Assembly: GCF_029714425.1 (NCBI RefSeq)
Contig: NZ_CP121668.1
Location: 1,695,501 to 1,759,500 of the forward strand
From: Bradyrhizobium sp. CB2312
GTDB lineage: Bacteria > Pseudomonadota > Alphaproteobacteria > Rhizobiales > Xanthobacteraceae
Direction: 5' to 3'
Length of the DNA: 64,000 nucleotides
The notes beneath the pieces were generated by a model. It did no database searches. It saw only the letters and a list, made by a program, of their open reading frames with translations, and had not been told where the DNA came from. Made by a program: the position numbers and the translations under genes. This document shows, one piece after another, positions 17,812 through 28,300 of the stretch (positions within the stretch are counted from its first letter, which is position 1; each line of letters opens with the position of its first letter).

Positions 17812-18837
17812 GTGAAAGCCGTCCATACCGAGCTGCACCGCAGCCATGATCCGCAATTCTTCCTGGTTCGCGGCGTCGTCAAGCGCACGACCGAGCAGCC
17901 CGAGCGCGCCGACCGCCTGCTCAAGGGTCTGAAGGACGGCAAGCATCAACTGGTCGAGCCCAAGACATTCGGGCAGGGGCCGCGTGCGCGCATTCACAGC
18001 CCGGAATATCTGTCGTTTCTGAGCGAAGCCTGGGACGCCTGGACGGCGCTCGGAGATTCCGGCCCGGAGATGATCGGCAACATCCATCCCGTGCGTCATG
18101 CCGCGACTTATCCGACCCATATCGTCGGCAAGCTCGGCTGGCACACCGCCGACACCGCGGCGCCGATCGGTCCCGGCACCTGGGCCGCGGCCTGCGCCGC
18201 GACCGACGTTGCAGTCACCGCCGCGCAGATGGTGATGGACGGCGAGGATGCGGTCTACGCGCTCTGCCGTCCGCCCGGCCATCACGCCTATCGCGACATG
18301 GCTGGCGGCTTCTGTTTCCTCAACAACAGCGCGATCGCCGCCGCACATCTGCGGCTCAAGCACGAGCGTGTCGTGATCCTCGACGTCGATGTCCATCACG
18401 GCAACGGCACGCAAGGCATTTTTTACGCACGGCCGGACGTCTACACGATCTCGATCCACGCCGATCCCGTCGCGTACTATCCCTTCGTGTGGGGCTATGC
18501 GCATGAGCGTGGCGAGGGCCCCGGCCTCGGCACCAATCTCAACATCCCCCTCGCCATCGGCACAGGCGATGACGGCTATATCCAGGCGATGGACATCGCG
18601 CGCAAGGCGATCGAGTCCTTCGCGCCCGGCGCCCTCGTCATCGCGCTCGGCCTCGATGCCTCCGAGCACGATCCGCTGCGCGGCCTCGCCGTCACCACGC
18701 CCGGCTTCCGCCGGATCGGCCAGGCCATCGCCAAGCTCGGCTTGCCGACCGTGTTCGTGCAGGAGGGCGGCTATCTCTCGGATATTCTGGGAGCCAACCT
18801 GACCTCGGTGCTGGCGGGATTCGAAGAGGCGAGGTGA
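17812..18837 (+). CDS. Histone deacetylase family protein, acetylpolyamine amidohydrolase-like
   Basis: This 341-residue class II HDAC-fold protein has the His pair RPPGHHA (residues about 157-163), the zinc motif LDVDVHHGNGTQ (Asp and His ligands), and the C-terminal Asp and glycine segment ALGLDASEHDPL with QEGGY. Bacterial members deacetylate acetylpolyamines; the N-terminal KAVHTELHRSHDPQFFLVRG pattern matches AphA-like enzymes. A GTG start is preceded by GGAG. In this neighbourhood of amine genes an acetylpolyamine substrate is plausible, but protein deacetylation is not excluded. Confidence 0.85.
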   Translation: MKAVHTELHRSHDPQFFLVRGVVKRTTEQPERADRLLKGLKDGKHQLVEPKTFGQGPRARIHSPEYLSFLSEAWDAWTALGDSGPEMIGNIHPVRHAATYPTHIVGKLGWHTADTAAPIGPGTWAAACAATDVAVTAAQMVMDGEDAVYALCRPPGHHAYRDMAGGFCFLNNSAIAAAHLRLKHERVVILDVDVHHGNGTQGIFYARPDVYTISIHADPVAYYPFVWGYAHERGEGPGLGTNLNIPLAIGTGDDGYIQAMDIARKAIESFAPGALVIALGLDASEHDPLRGLAVTTPGFRRIGQAIAKLGLPTVFVQEGGYLSDILGANLTSVLAGFEEAR

Positions 18838-18848
18838 TCCAGATCAGC

Positions 18849-18881
18849 CAACAAGACAGGTGTTACGAACCTGTCTTGTTG
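18849..18881. terminator. 13-bp-stem hairpin between convergent genes
   Basis: CAACAAGACAGGT - 7 nt - ACCTGTCTTGTTG is a perfect stem. It lies 12 bp after the deacetylase stop, and its loop contains the stop codon of the minus-strand lipoprotein gene. It is well placed for a bidirectional terminator, though T-runs are short. Confidence 0.6.
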
Positions 18882-19792
18882 CCGGCCAGCGCTTCACCGG
18901 CTTTTACTGCGGCCTTCAAATTATCAAGGATCGTCGCTGCGTTGTTTCCGGCAGTAGCCAGATCGCTGAGAGTTAGATTCTTCAGAGGATCGGCGAGCTT
19001 TCTGTTCTCGGCGAGGACAGCCTTTGCCAGGTCGGCGATCGGTGGTGTCCCCCGGAGCTGGTTGCGTTTGGCGGCATACGCGGCATAGGCTTCGTCCAGT
19101 CTCGTGCCTGAATCGATGGCGAAGAGCGGGGGATAGCCGCGGACCTTCGAGAGTGGATTGTCGCGGATGAAGCGTAATTTCTCCTGCGCACAGGAGTCCC
19201 ATTTCACGAAGGCAGCATGCTCGTTGCCGACGAACACGGGATAGAACTTCTTCACGTTTGCGACCGCCGCCTCCAGCGGCGCCTCCATGCGTTGAGCGGC
19301 CTGCTGCATCTTGACGGCATTGAAGTTCAGTACCGCACTGCTAATGACCGCTTGAAACGCTGATGCGGCGGCCGCCGTTCCCGTCGGGAATCCCGGCACG
19401 TTGTTGGCGACGTCCTTCGCGATGCTCGTCAAGCTCGCGATGTCCTCCTGCGCTTGCTTGTTGGCATCAGCGATCGAGTTCAGCGTCTTCAAATAGGCGG
19501 CCAGGAAGATAAGGCTCTTCTGCCACGCCTCGGACACCTTCTCTTCCTTGACGAATTGCGCCGGATCCTTGGCGCTTAGAAGCCGTCGTTGCTGCATGTC
19601 GTTCGGATCGCCGCAGCTATACGACCCGGCTGACATGAAATCGAGGGTGTCATTCTCGAGTTGAAGTTGGGTGATGAGCGTCGCCTCGCGCTCAGCGGTC
19701 GTCTGAAATGCCGCCTGAAGCTGTGAGACCGAGCCCGGAACGAGTTTGGAAAGATCAGTACCGACGCAACCAGAAACGAGCGTGCCAAGCAC
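18863..19792 (-). CDS. Hypothetical lipoprotein, with an apparent 1-nt frameshift in the signal peptide
   Basis: About 310 residues rich in Ala, Asn, Gln and Leu, mostly helical, with no recognised family. The readable frame begins at GTG 19792 with VLGTLVSGCVGTDLSKL, where LVSGC is a lipobox, but no charged N-region is in frame. An ATG with a good RBS (AAAAGGGG) at 19815 encodes MKAVIAAA and then runs into another frame. Adding one base would give a perfect lipoprotein signal peptide. The intact gene would encode an anchored periplasmic protein. The remaining 300 codons show no other break. It is either a sequence error, a very recent mutation or a start at GTG. Confidence 0.7.
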   Translation of the reverse strand: MLGTLVSGCVGTDLSKLVPGSVSQLQAAFQTTAEREATLITQLQLENDTLDFMSAGSYSCGDPNDMQQRRLLSAKDPAQFVKEEKVSEAWQKSLIFLAAYLKTLNSIADANKQAQEDIASLTSIAKDVANNVPGFPTGTAAAASAFQAVISSAVLNFNAVKMQQAAQRMEAPLEAAVANVKKFYPVFVGNEHAAFVKWDSCAQEKLRFIRDNPLSKVRGYPPLFAIDSGTRLDEAYAAYAAKRNQLRGTPPIADLAKAVLAENRKLADPLKNLTLSDLATAGNNAATILDNLKAAVKAGEALAGNKTGS

Positions 19793-20049
19793 GCCGCAGC
19801 AATGACGGCTTTCATGAAATGCCCCTTTTCAAATCCCCGTGCGAGTGTTGCAATTGCAGGATGCATATGACTAGGAGACGAGGTCGCAACGTCTCCCTTA
19901 TCCCCACAATTAACAGTTGTGGGAGCGGTAGCTGGTTGAACGCAGAGGGGCGTCGTCGCGTTTCAGTTGACGGGGCGCGCTGGCAGGTTCGTAAAGCGCG
20001 ATGAGGCGAGCTTTCGGCCCTTGCGCCGAAACGGGAGAGGACGACGAAC

Positions 20050-21030
20050 CTAGAACATCCCGCTCACCGCGAGCGCCTTGCAGACGTGCTGCATCTCGGT
20101 CTCATCCGCGACCATGTCGAGCATGATCGTGGTCAAGCCCTTCGCCGCGAACGCCTTCAGCTTCGCGCCGATCTCCGCGTAGCTGCCGACGAGATAGGGG
20201 CAATCGGCCTGGAAGGTCAAAAACGGCAGCAGCCAGTAGCCATTGTCCTGAAGTTCGCCGTTCTGCCCTTCATACAGCCGCCGCTTCCACACGGAGTCGC
20301 TATTCTCCACCGTGAGCGCCAGCAGCTCGCGATCATCGACGCTATCGCGAAAGCGCGCCTTCGCCGCTCGCCGCGCCTCGTCGCGGCTCTCGCGGGCGAA
20401 AATTCCAAAGTTCATGCCCGGTGCATCGAGGCTGTGATCGAGATCGGGCGGCAGCATCTGCATCTTGATGCAGCCGGTCTCCTTCGCCACGCGCTGCGCC
20501 GTCTCGGACTGGCCTGCGATCAGAAATTCCGGCATCAGCTCCGCCGGCAGGCGCGGACGCAGTTGCAAATTGCTGGCGCGGTAGAACCGGCCGTCGATCG
20601 TCACCGGGCGCGGGCTCGCGAGCAGCTGGCGCATCAGCGCGACGAATTCGCCGAGCCTGACATAGCGATCGCCATGCGACTGCTCATCGCCGAGGCCCTG
20701 CAAGTCACTGACGGCGGTCCCCGTGATCATGTTGAGGTAGACCTTGCGGCCGTAGAGCTGCGCGAAGGACGAGACGAACTTCGCCGCCGTGAACGGGTGC
20801 ATGTAGACCGGGTTGACCGCGATCAGCGGCGAAGACCGCGCCGTTTCCGCCATGATGTGCTGGGCCATCGCCCAGGGCTCGACGAACACGTCATTGCCTT
20901 CGAACAGCAAAATGCCTTCGAAGCCGTTGCGGTCGGCGAACTGCGCCACGCCCATCAGCTCGCCGACATATTTTCTGGGGTCGCGGTTGCGCGAGATCGC
21001 GGGAAAGACGCGCAGCCGCGCCGGCGTCAT
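20050..21030 (-). CDS. Luciferase-like (LLM class) flavin-dependent monooxygenase
   Basis: This 326-residue bacterial-luciferase-fold protein begins MTPARLRVFPAISRNRDP. It has the LLM core (VGELMGVAQFADRNGFEGIL; MITGTAVSDLQGLGDEQSHG; EFLIAGQSETAQRVAKETG), closest to alkanesulfonate monooxygenase SsuD. It uses FMNH2 and O2 to oxidise a substrate. The ATG at 21030 overlaps the stop of the phosphopantetheinyl transferase gene (ATGA). That places it in the NRPS operon, where such enzymes can hydroxylate or cleave carrier-bound or released product. A flavin reductase gene is not present nearby. No sulfonate transport genes adjoin it, so a desulfonation role is less likely. Confidence 0.85.
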   Translation of the reverse strand: MTPARLRVFPAISRNRDPRKYVGELMGVAQFADRNGFEGILLFEGNDVFVEPWAMAQHIMAETARSSPLIAVNPVYMHPFTAAKFVSSFAQLYGRKVYLNMITGTAVSDLQGLGDEQSHGDRYVRLGEFVALMRQLLASPRPVTIDGRFYRASNLQLRPRLPAELMPEFLIAGQSETAQRVAKETGCIKMQMLPPDLDHSLDAPGMNFGIFARESRDEARRAAKARFRDSVDDRELLALTVENSDSVWKRRLYEGQNGELQDNGYWLLPFLTFQADCPYLVGSYAEIGAKLKAFAAKGLTTIMLDMVADETEMQHVCKALAVSGMF

Positions 21031-21758
21031 TCCGCCGCTTCCTGGAACGGCCAGGCGTTGCGGCTGATGGGAAGGCCGCCGTCTGCGCGGGAGCCGTCGG
21101 CGATCGCAAGGCGATGCGACGGGGAGGGCGAGCACAGCGAGAAGCGCCACCCCTGGGGATCGTCGGCGATATCCGGTTTGAAGCTGATCTCGATCGCCTC
21201 GCGCGAGACCTGCATCGCGAAGGCGTCGAGCGGCAGGTTGAGCCCAAAACCCCTCGCCTTCAGATAGGCCTCCTTGAGCGTCCAGTAGTCGAAGAAGCGC
21301 TCGATCGCGGCGGGCTCCGGCAGTCCGCGCAAGGCTTCGACCTCTTCCGGCGCGAAGAAGCGAAGCGCGGTCGACAGCGGCGCCACCCGCCGCGACACGG
21401 TCTCGACGTCGACGCCGACGGCCTCATGCCTGGACACGACGCAGGCGACGCAGCCGTCGGCATGCGACAAGCTGAAGTGCAGCGCGGCCGAGGTCTTGGG
21501 CGCCGCGACATACGGCCGTCCGTATCGCCCGGCACCAAACGACCAGTCGGAGGGCGCGACGTTGGGCGCGACCTGGGACAGCGCCAAGCGCAGCATCGCG
21601 TGCGCGAAAATATACTGCCGCCGGTGCCGCTCGAACACGAAGCGGTCGGCGCGAACCCGTTCGTCGACCGAGAGCAGGCGGCGGCACGCATCGGCGGCGC
21701 CCGGCGCGTCAATGGTCTCGATCAATCCGACAAACAGTTCAATTCTGTCGTCTGCCAT
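21027..21758 (-). CDS. 4'-phosphopantetheinyl transferase, Sfp type
   Basis: A 243-residue PPTase with core motifs HFSLSHADG, AVGVDVET (Mg-binding Asp and Glu) and FFDYWTLKEAYLKARGFGL (the WxxKEA motif). It transfers phosphopantetheine from CoA to the Ser of carrier proteins. It sits downstream of the NRPS, whose two PCP domains (S570, S1640) are the obvious substrates. The ATG at 21758 (MADDRIEL) has AAAGG upstream and is preferred; MPKAQL at 21776 is the alternative. It overlaps the monooxygenase gene by 4 bp. Confidence 0.88.
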   Translation of the reverse strand: MADDRIELFVGLIETIDAPGAADACRRLLSVDERVRADRFVFERHRRQYIFAHAMLRLALSQVAPNVAPSDWSFGAGRYGRPYVAAPKTSAALHFSLSHADGCVACVVSRHEAVGVDVETVSRRVAPLSTALRFFAPEEVEALRGLPEPAAIERFFDYWTLKEAYLKARGFGLNLPLDAFAMQVSREAIEISFKPDIADDPQGWRFSLCSPSPSHRLAIADGSRADGGLPISRNAWPFQEAAE

Positions 21759-21837
21759 CAATTGGGCCTTTGGCATCGGGCTGAGGCTGGATTGCCGGTC
21801 CCGACAGAAGAAACAACTGAGCAAGAATCAACTGAGC

Positions 21838-21856
21838 GGACCGTTTGTAACGGTCC
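21838..21856. promoter_or_regulatory. Hairpin within the NRPS operon, between the Lys-rich and PPTase genes
   Basis: GGACCGTT-TGT-AACGGTCC is a perfect 8-bp stem in the 215-bp gap. Just beside it CAACTGAGC occurs twice in direct repeat (about 21814-21837). It could be an attenuator or processing hairpin that sets the PPTase and monooxygenase level relative to the NRPS. Confidence 0.4.
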
Positions 21857-21991
21857 ACCCGGGCAAATTCTTGTCGATTTGCAGGCCGGTTTACAGGCGC
21901 AAGCTTGTGCGAGACCCCAACTCGACGCGCGAGCGGCCGATTTCCGTAGAATGAAGCCCGAGGATTCGTGCGGCGTCCCGGCCGACGAACC

Positions 21992-22159
21992 TTACTTCTT
22001 CTTCTTGGCTTTCTTCGCGCCGCCCAGCACCGAAAGGCTGGCGTCGACGTCCTTCAGCGCGGCCTGGAGCTTCTTCTTCTCGTTGCTCAGCAGTTTTTGC
22101 AGGGCCTTGCGGTCCTTGTCGCTCAACGAGGTACCCTTGGTAAATTTGATGAAACCCAT
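21992..22159 (-). CDS. Small Lys-rich helical protein, 55 aa, in the NRPS operon
   Basis: The ATG at 22159 has an excellent RBS (GGGGGAG, 6 nt spacing). The product starts MGFIKFTKGTSLSDKD, has a long charged helix (RKALQKLLSNEKKKLQAALK) and ends GGAKKAKKKK. It is too small and too basic for an MbtH protein and lacks the MbtH Trp motifs. The Lys tail suggests nucleic acid or membrane binding. No family is recognised. It lies between the NRPS and PPTase genes on the same strand and may be a structural or accessory member of the operon or simply a nested small gene. Confidence 0.7.
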   Translation of the reverse strand: MGFIKFTKGTSLSDKDRKALQKLLSNEKKKLQAALKDVDASLSVLGGAKKAKKKK

Positions 22160-22301
22160 AACATACTCCCCCGGTTGAAAATGATCGTCCAAATCAAAAG
22201 GCGGGAATAATCTTGCGCGGTGGCGCCAAATAATCAAGATGCAACTTGCCCATTCACAGCTTTGGCGAGTGAACCCGTATTCGCCCGTGCTGTATAGCCG
22301 G

Positions 22302-25300
22302 TCATGCCGCTCGGCGCGCGAGCAATCGGCCGAGCGGTGTGTTGGGTTGGGCGCTGGCGGCCGCCAGCAGCGCGACGAGATCCTCCATCCACTCGCCGAT
22401 CATACCGCCGTCGAGCAATTCGCTCTTGTAATTGCATGACCCCGTGATTCCGGTCGGGCGCTCCTTGAGCATCAGCGACAGCCAGGTCTGGTCGATCGGC
22501 AGCACAGGCTGGCCTTCGCGCGCGACGTTGCCGATCGACGTTGTCGTGAGATCGGGCAGGTCGAGCGGCTGGCGCAGCGGATTTTGCAGCGTGAAATAGA
22601 CCTGGAGCAGGGCGGCCGGATCGATCCCCTCCTGCTCCAGATGGTCGGCCACGATGTTGAACGGCAGCTCCTGCCGCGCATGCGCGTCGAGCACGCTCTG
22701 GCGTACCCGGGCCAGGGCTTCGACGAACGACAGCTCCGGCGAGATTCTCGTGCGGACGATCACCGTGTTCTCGAACGGGCCGACGATTCGGTCGGTGTCC
22801 GGCTGGGCACGATTGGCCATGGCCGTGGCGACCGCGATGTCGCTACGGCCGGTTCGCGCCACCAGCAGGGCCTTCAGGCCGGTGAGGAGGCACATGAACA
22901 AGGTGCCATTGTGCTGGCCGGCAAAGGCTGTGAGCCGTGCGATCAGGTCGGGCTCGAGATTGACCGGATGATGGCCGGTGGATGGGCCCGGGCTTGATTC
23001 GCCGTCAAAGAGCGCGGCCGCCCCGCGCAAATTCTCGATCCAGTCGGCGGCCTGGCGGCGGGCGGCGTCGGTGCTGCACCACCAGCGCTGCCAGCGTGCG
23101 ACGTCCGCGAAGGCCGGTGGCGGTTTCGGCAGCGGCACCGACGGATATCCGGCCAGCGCCGCATAGCGGCTCGACAATTCCTCGAACAGCACGCCGATCG
23201 ACCAGCCGTCGACGATGGCGTGATGCAGCGTCAGCAGCAGCACGTGATCGTCGGCATGGAGCCGCAACAACCGTGTCCGCAGCAGCGGCGCCTGCGTGGT
23301 GTCGACCGGGGTGTACGTCTCCTGTTCGATCAGGAGGTCGATCTTCCTGAGTTCCAGGGCCTTGCGGCGCTTGTTGTTGTGGGGGTGACCGTCGCCGATC
23401 GTCTCGACCGTCAGCACGCGGCGGAGCTTGCCCGGCGGCATGATGCGGCTGGTCGGCTCCTCGTCAGCCCAGCCGAACGTGGTCCGCAGCGATTCGTGCC
23501 GGGCTGCGACATCATCGAGCGCCTGCGCCAGCGCGGCCGGATCGAGCGGGCCCTGGAGACGGAAGGCAAAGGGCAGGTTGAACAGCGGCAGTCCCGAAAG
23601 GTTCTGCTCGATCCGCAGCATCTGGTCCTGCGCGATCGAGAGCACGGGAAGTCCGCTTTCGGCCAGCCTTGATTCAATCAGTCTTGATTCAAACGGCCTC
23701 TGCAAGCTAGCGGCAGGCTTGCGCGGCTTTGCCGCCACGGCCTCGTCGACCCGCCGGGCGAGCTGTTCGATCGTCGGTGCCTCGAAGATCGTCTTGATCG
23801 GCAGCGACACGCCGAGCGCGCGGGCGATACGCGCCATCGCCTGGCCCGCCAGCAGCGAATGGCCGCCGAGGTCGAAGAAATTGTCGGTGACACCGATGCT
23901 CTCGACCTTCAGCAAATCGATCCAGATGTCAGACAGCACCTTTTCGGTGAAGCGCCGCGCCGGCACGGCCGCATCCGGCCCGGACGTCTCTACCTGGGCA
24001 GGTGCCAGCAGCGCCGACCGGTCGATCTTGCCATGGGCATTGAGCGGTACCTGCTCCAGGAACAGAAATGCGGACGGGACGGCGTGGGCCGGCAGCCGCC
24101 TCTTCAGGAATTCACGCAGCTCGCTGGCGCTGCTCCTGCTCCCCGGCTTTGCGACGATATGGGCGATCAGCCTGACATCGCCGGCCGCCTCGCGGCGCGG
24201 CTCGACGATGCCGGCGCGCACAGCCGGATGCTCGGCAAGCGCGTTCTCGATCTCCTTGAGCTCGATGCGGTAGCCGCGGACCTTGACCTGATGGTCGGCG
24301 CGGCCGAGGCATTCGATCGTGCCGTCACTGCGGCGGCGGGCGAGGTCGCCGGTCCGGTAGAGACGGCTGCCGGCTCGGCGCGCAAACGGATCGGGCAGGA
24401 AGCGCTGCCGGCTCTGCGCGGGATCGTTGACGTAGAAGCGGCCGACCCCGGCACCGCCGATGCAGAGCTCGCCGACCACCCCGACCGGCTGCGGCTGGAG
24501 GTTTGCATCGAGCACGTAGAGCTGGGTGTTCGGCAGCGGCGCGCCGACCGGCACGTTGGTTGTCGTCATCGCTGGCGCCCTGGTGAGGCGATGCAGGGAG
24601 ACGTCGTCGGAACATTCCGACGCGCCATAGGCGTTGATCAGCGGCACTTTCGGGCAGCGGGCAAACCAGGCGCGGCAGAGATCGACCGGCAGCGGCTCGC
24701 CGGTCGAGATCATCAGCCGCAGTTTTGCGAAGGCGCGCCGGATCTGGGGCTCGTCCATGCGATCGAGGATCACGCGGAGCAGGGAGGGCACGATCTCGAG
24801 CACCGTGATGCCCTCGCGCGCGATCTCCTGCGCGAGCAGGATCGGGTCCTGCACGGTCGCGTTGGCACAGACATGGACCCGCGCGCCGACCATCGGCCCG
24901 GCGAGGAATTGCCAGACCGAAATGACAAAACTCTGCGGCGCGGTCTGGGCGATCACGTCCCTGGCCGTGAGGCCGAGCTCGGCGATCAGCGAGGCCAGAT
25001 GGTTCGACAGTCCGCGCTGCTCGATCATGACGCCCTTCGGCGCGCCGGAGGAGCCGGACGTGTAGATGAGATAGGCAAGGCTCGCGGCGTCGCGCGGTGC
25101 GGCGCGGATCGGCTTGGCCGCCCCAGGCGCGATCGCGTCTTCGAGCTCGGCCACATGGATGCGCGCGACCAGCGGATCGAGCAGCGCCTCGACCATGGGC
25201 GATTGCGCGCGGGCAGCCAGCAGCACCCCGGCGCAGCTCGATCCCAAAATGGTCGCGAGCCGCGCTGGCGGCTGCTCGGGATCGAGGTTCAGGAAGGCCG

Positions 25301-28300
25301 CGCCCGCGCGCTGCACGCCGATCATCGCGGCGACGAGGTCGGGTCCCCGCTCTGCAAGCAGTGCAACCACGCTCTCGGCGCCAACGCCTTCGCGCGCCAG
25401 CCAGCCCGCCACAGTCTCGCTGCGGCGCGCCAGCTCGCGATAGGTCAGGGACGTTCGACCATCGGACATAGCGATCGCGTTCGGCGTCTTCTTCGCCTGG
25501 GCGTCGAAGCGTTCGCTGAGGTTGCCGCGCTTGCCAAAATTGACGCGGGCTCCGCGGCCTTGCGCCAGCAGCTGCCGGCGTTCGGCCTCGGCCAGCAGCG
25601 GCAGGCGCGAGATCTGCTGTTCCGGGTTGGCGATGGCGGCCTTGAGCAGGGTCTTGAATTGTGCGGCCATGTCCTCGATCGTCGCCGCGTCGAACAGGTC
25701 GGTGGCGTATTCGAAGAAGCCGGTGAAGCGGCCGTCGGCCTCGACCAGCTCCAGCGTGATGTCGAAGCGCGCGACCTTTGGATCGATCTCGATCCGCCGC
25801 GTCGACAGGCCAGGGAAGCGCGCCGCCTCGATCGAGGCGTTCTGGAGGATGAACATGATCCGGAACAGCGGATTGCCGTCCGTCCGTCGCGCCACCTGCA
25901 AGGCGCGCAACACCTCCTCGATCGCGAGGTCCTGGTTGCGGTAGGCATCGAGCGTGACCTGCCGCACCCGCCGCAACATCTCGCCAAAACTGGGATCACC
26001 GCCGAAATCGTTGCGCAGGATCAGCGTGTTGGCGAACAGCCCGATCAGGCGCTCGCTCTCGATCTGGTTGCGATTGGCGATCAGCGATCCGGTCGCGACG
26101 TCCTCATGCCCGGTGTGGCGGAACAGCAAGCACTGGAACGCCGCGAGCAGCGTCATGAACGGCGTGACGCCCTGGTCCTGGCTCAGCGCGCGGATATCGC
26201 CCGACAGCGTCGTGGAGAACTCGAAATAATGACGGGCGCCGTGACCGCTCCAGACCTCCGGTCTCGCCCGGTCGGTCCGCAGCGGCAGCGTGGTGACGCC
26301 GTCGAGCTGGGTCCTCCAGTAATCAAGTTGCTCCTTTGCCGCCAGCGTCTGCGCCCAGCTCTGCTGCCACAGCGCAAAGTCGCGATACTGGAAGGTGGGC
26401 GAGGGAAGCGCCGCCACCGCCTTCTTGCGTGCCGCGGCGTAATGGGCGGCAAGCTCCTCCCAGAACAGCCGCTGTGACCAGCCATCGGTGACGAGGTGAT
26501 GAACGTTGACCACCAGCGCGTGGCTGGATCTGTTGAACGAGAGCAGCGTGACCCTCAGCGGTGGCTCGCGCGACAGATCAAATGGATATTGCGCGAGCTT
26601 GAGCGCCTCGCGCTCGACGACCGCGGCCAGCGTGCCGGCAGGGCAGGGCTTGAGCTTGATCCGATCGAACCGCGGCGGCGATCGCAGCACGCGCTGTGCC
26701 GGCTCGCCGTGCTGTTCGACGAAGACCGAGCGCAGCGCCTCATGCCGCGCGCAGATCGCGGTGAGGCCCGCAGAAAGCGCAGGGACATCGACTTGGCCTT
26801 TGAGGATCGCGACTTCGACGACATTATAGTTGTAATGCGTCGGATCGAGCCGGGAGAGCACGTACATCCGCTGCTGCTGGAACGACAGCGGCGCGTCGGT
26901 TTCTCTCGCCTGGCGCCAGGCCGGCAGCCCGGCTTTACGATAGCTTGCGGCGGTCTCGATCCGCGCCGCAAGCGCAGTGACCGTGGCGCAATCGAAGATG
27001 TCCTCGAACGAGAAGTCGACGCCGAAGCGTTCGCGCAGGCGCGAGCGCATCTGCGTCACGGCGAGCGAATCCGCGCCCAGCGCGAAGACGTCCTGATCGA
27101 TACCGACCTGCGGAAGCTCGAGGAGACTGGCCCAGATCTCAGCGAGCTGGGTCTCCAGCGTGTTGCGCGGCAGTTGCTCCTCGTCGGCGTCCTCCGCCGT
27201 CGCGATCAGCTCGGCCAGCGCATTGCGCTTGACCTTGCCGCTGGCGCCTTTCGGCAGCGCCGCCACGCTGCGGATCAGGCTCGGCACCTTGTAGGCCGCG
27301 AGACGCTTGCGCGCGAATTGGCGCAGCTGGTCCGAAGTCGCCTCGGAATTCGGCCGCAGCACCACGACGGCGGCGACATTCTCGCCGAGCTTTGGGTGCG
27401 GGACGGCGAACACGCCGGCCTCCAGCACCGCCGGATGGCTCAAGAGGATCTCTTCCACTTCGAGCGGCGAGATCTTCTGGCCGCCGCGGTTGATGACGTC
27501 CTTGATGCGGCCGACGATGAAGAGATAGCCGTCGGCATCGAGATAGCCGAGATCGCCGGTCCTGAACCAGCCGTCGCGGAACGCGGTCCGCGTCGCCGCC
27601 TCGTCATTATAATAGCCGCGGCTCATGTTGGGGCCGCGCAGCATGATCTCGCCGCGCTCGCCGCTCGCAAGCAGCCGGCCGGTCTCGTCCATGATCGCGA
27701 TCTCGGGGCCGGCGGCGCGCCCGACCGATCCGACCTTGCGTAGCTCGAACGGATTGGCCGCGATCTGCGAGGCCGCTTCGGTCATGCCGTAGGTCTCGAG
27801 CACGGGAACGCCGAACGTCGCCTCCAATCCGTTCAGGATCGCGGGCGCGAGCGAGGATGACGCCGAACGGATCACGCGCAGCGACGACGAACGGGCGCGG
27901 TCCGGGTCGGCTTCCGCCGCCGTCAGCAGTGCGCGATGGATGGTCGGCACCGCCGTGTACCAGGTCGGTTGCAGCTCCCGCATCCAGCCGAAGAAGGACG
28001 CGGCATCGAAACCCTCGGTGCAGATCACGCTGGAGCCTGCGGCCAGCGCCGTCAGCAGGCCGGAGATCAGGCCATGGGCGTGAAATAGCGGCAGAACGTT
28101 GAGCAGGCGATCGTTCGGCGCGAGCGACAGCACGCGGCCGGCATTGTAGGCGGAGAGGCACACATTGCGCTGTGTCAGCGGCACCATTTTCGGTCGCGCC
28201 GCCGTGCCCGACGTCAAGAGGATGAATGCATCGTCGTCGCCGCGCGAAGCGCCGCTGCCGCTGGCTGGAGCGACCGTCGGGCCGATGAATGCGCAGCCGC

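Noticed and set aside
23859..26477. Long plus-strand open frame (872 codons) opposite the NRPS gene
   Set aside because: The translation is Arg/Gly/Asp-rich with no motifs and is the mirror of a conserved NRPS on the other strand. Long antisense frames are expected in this GC-rich DNA.
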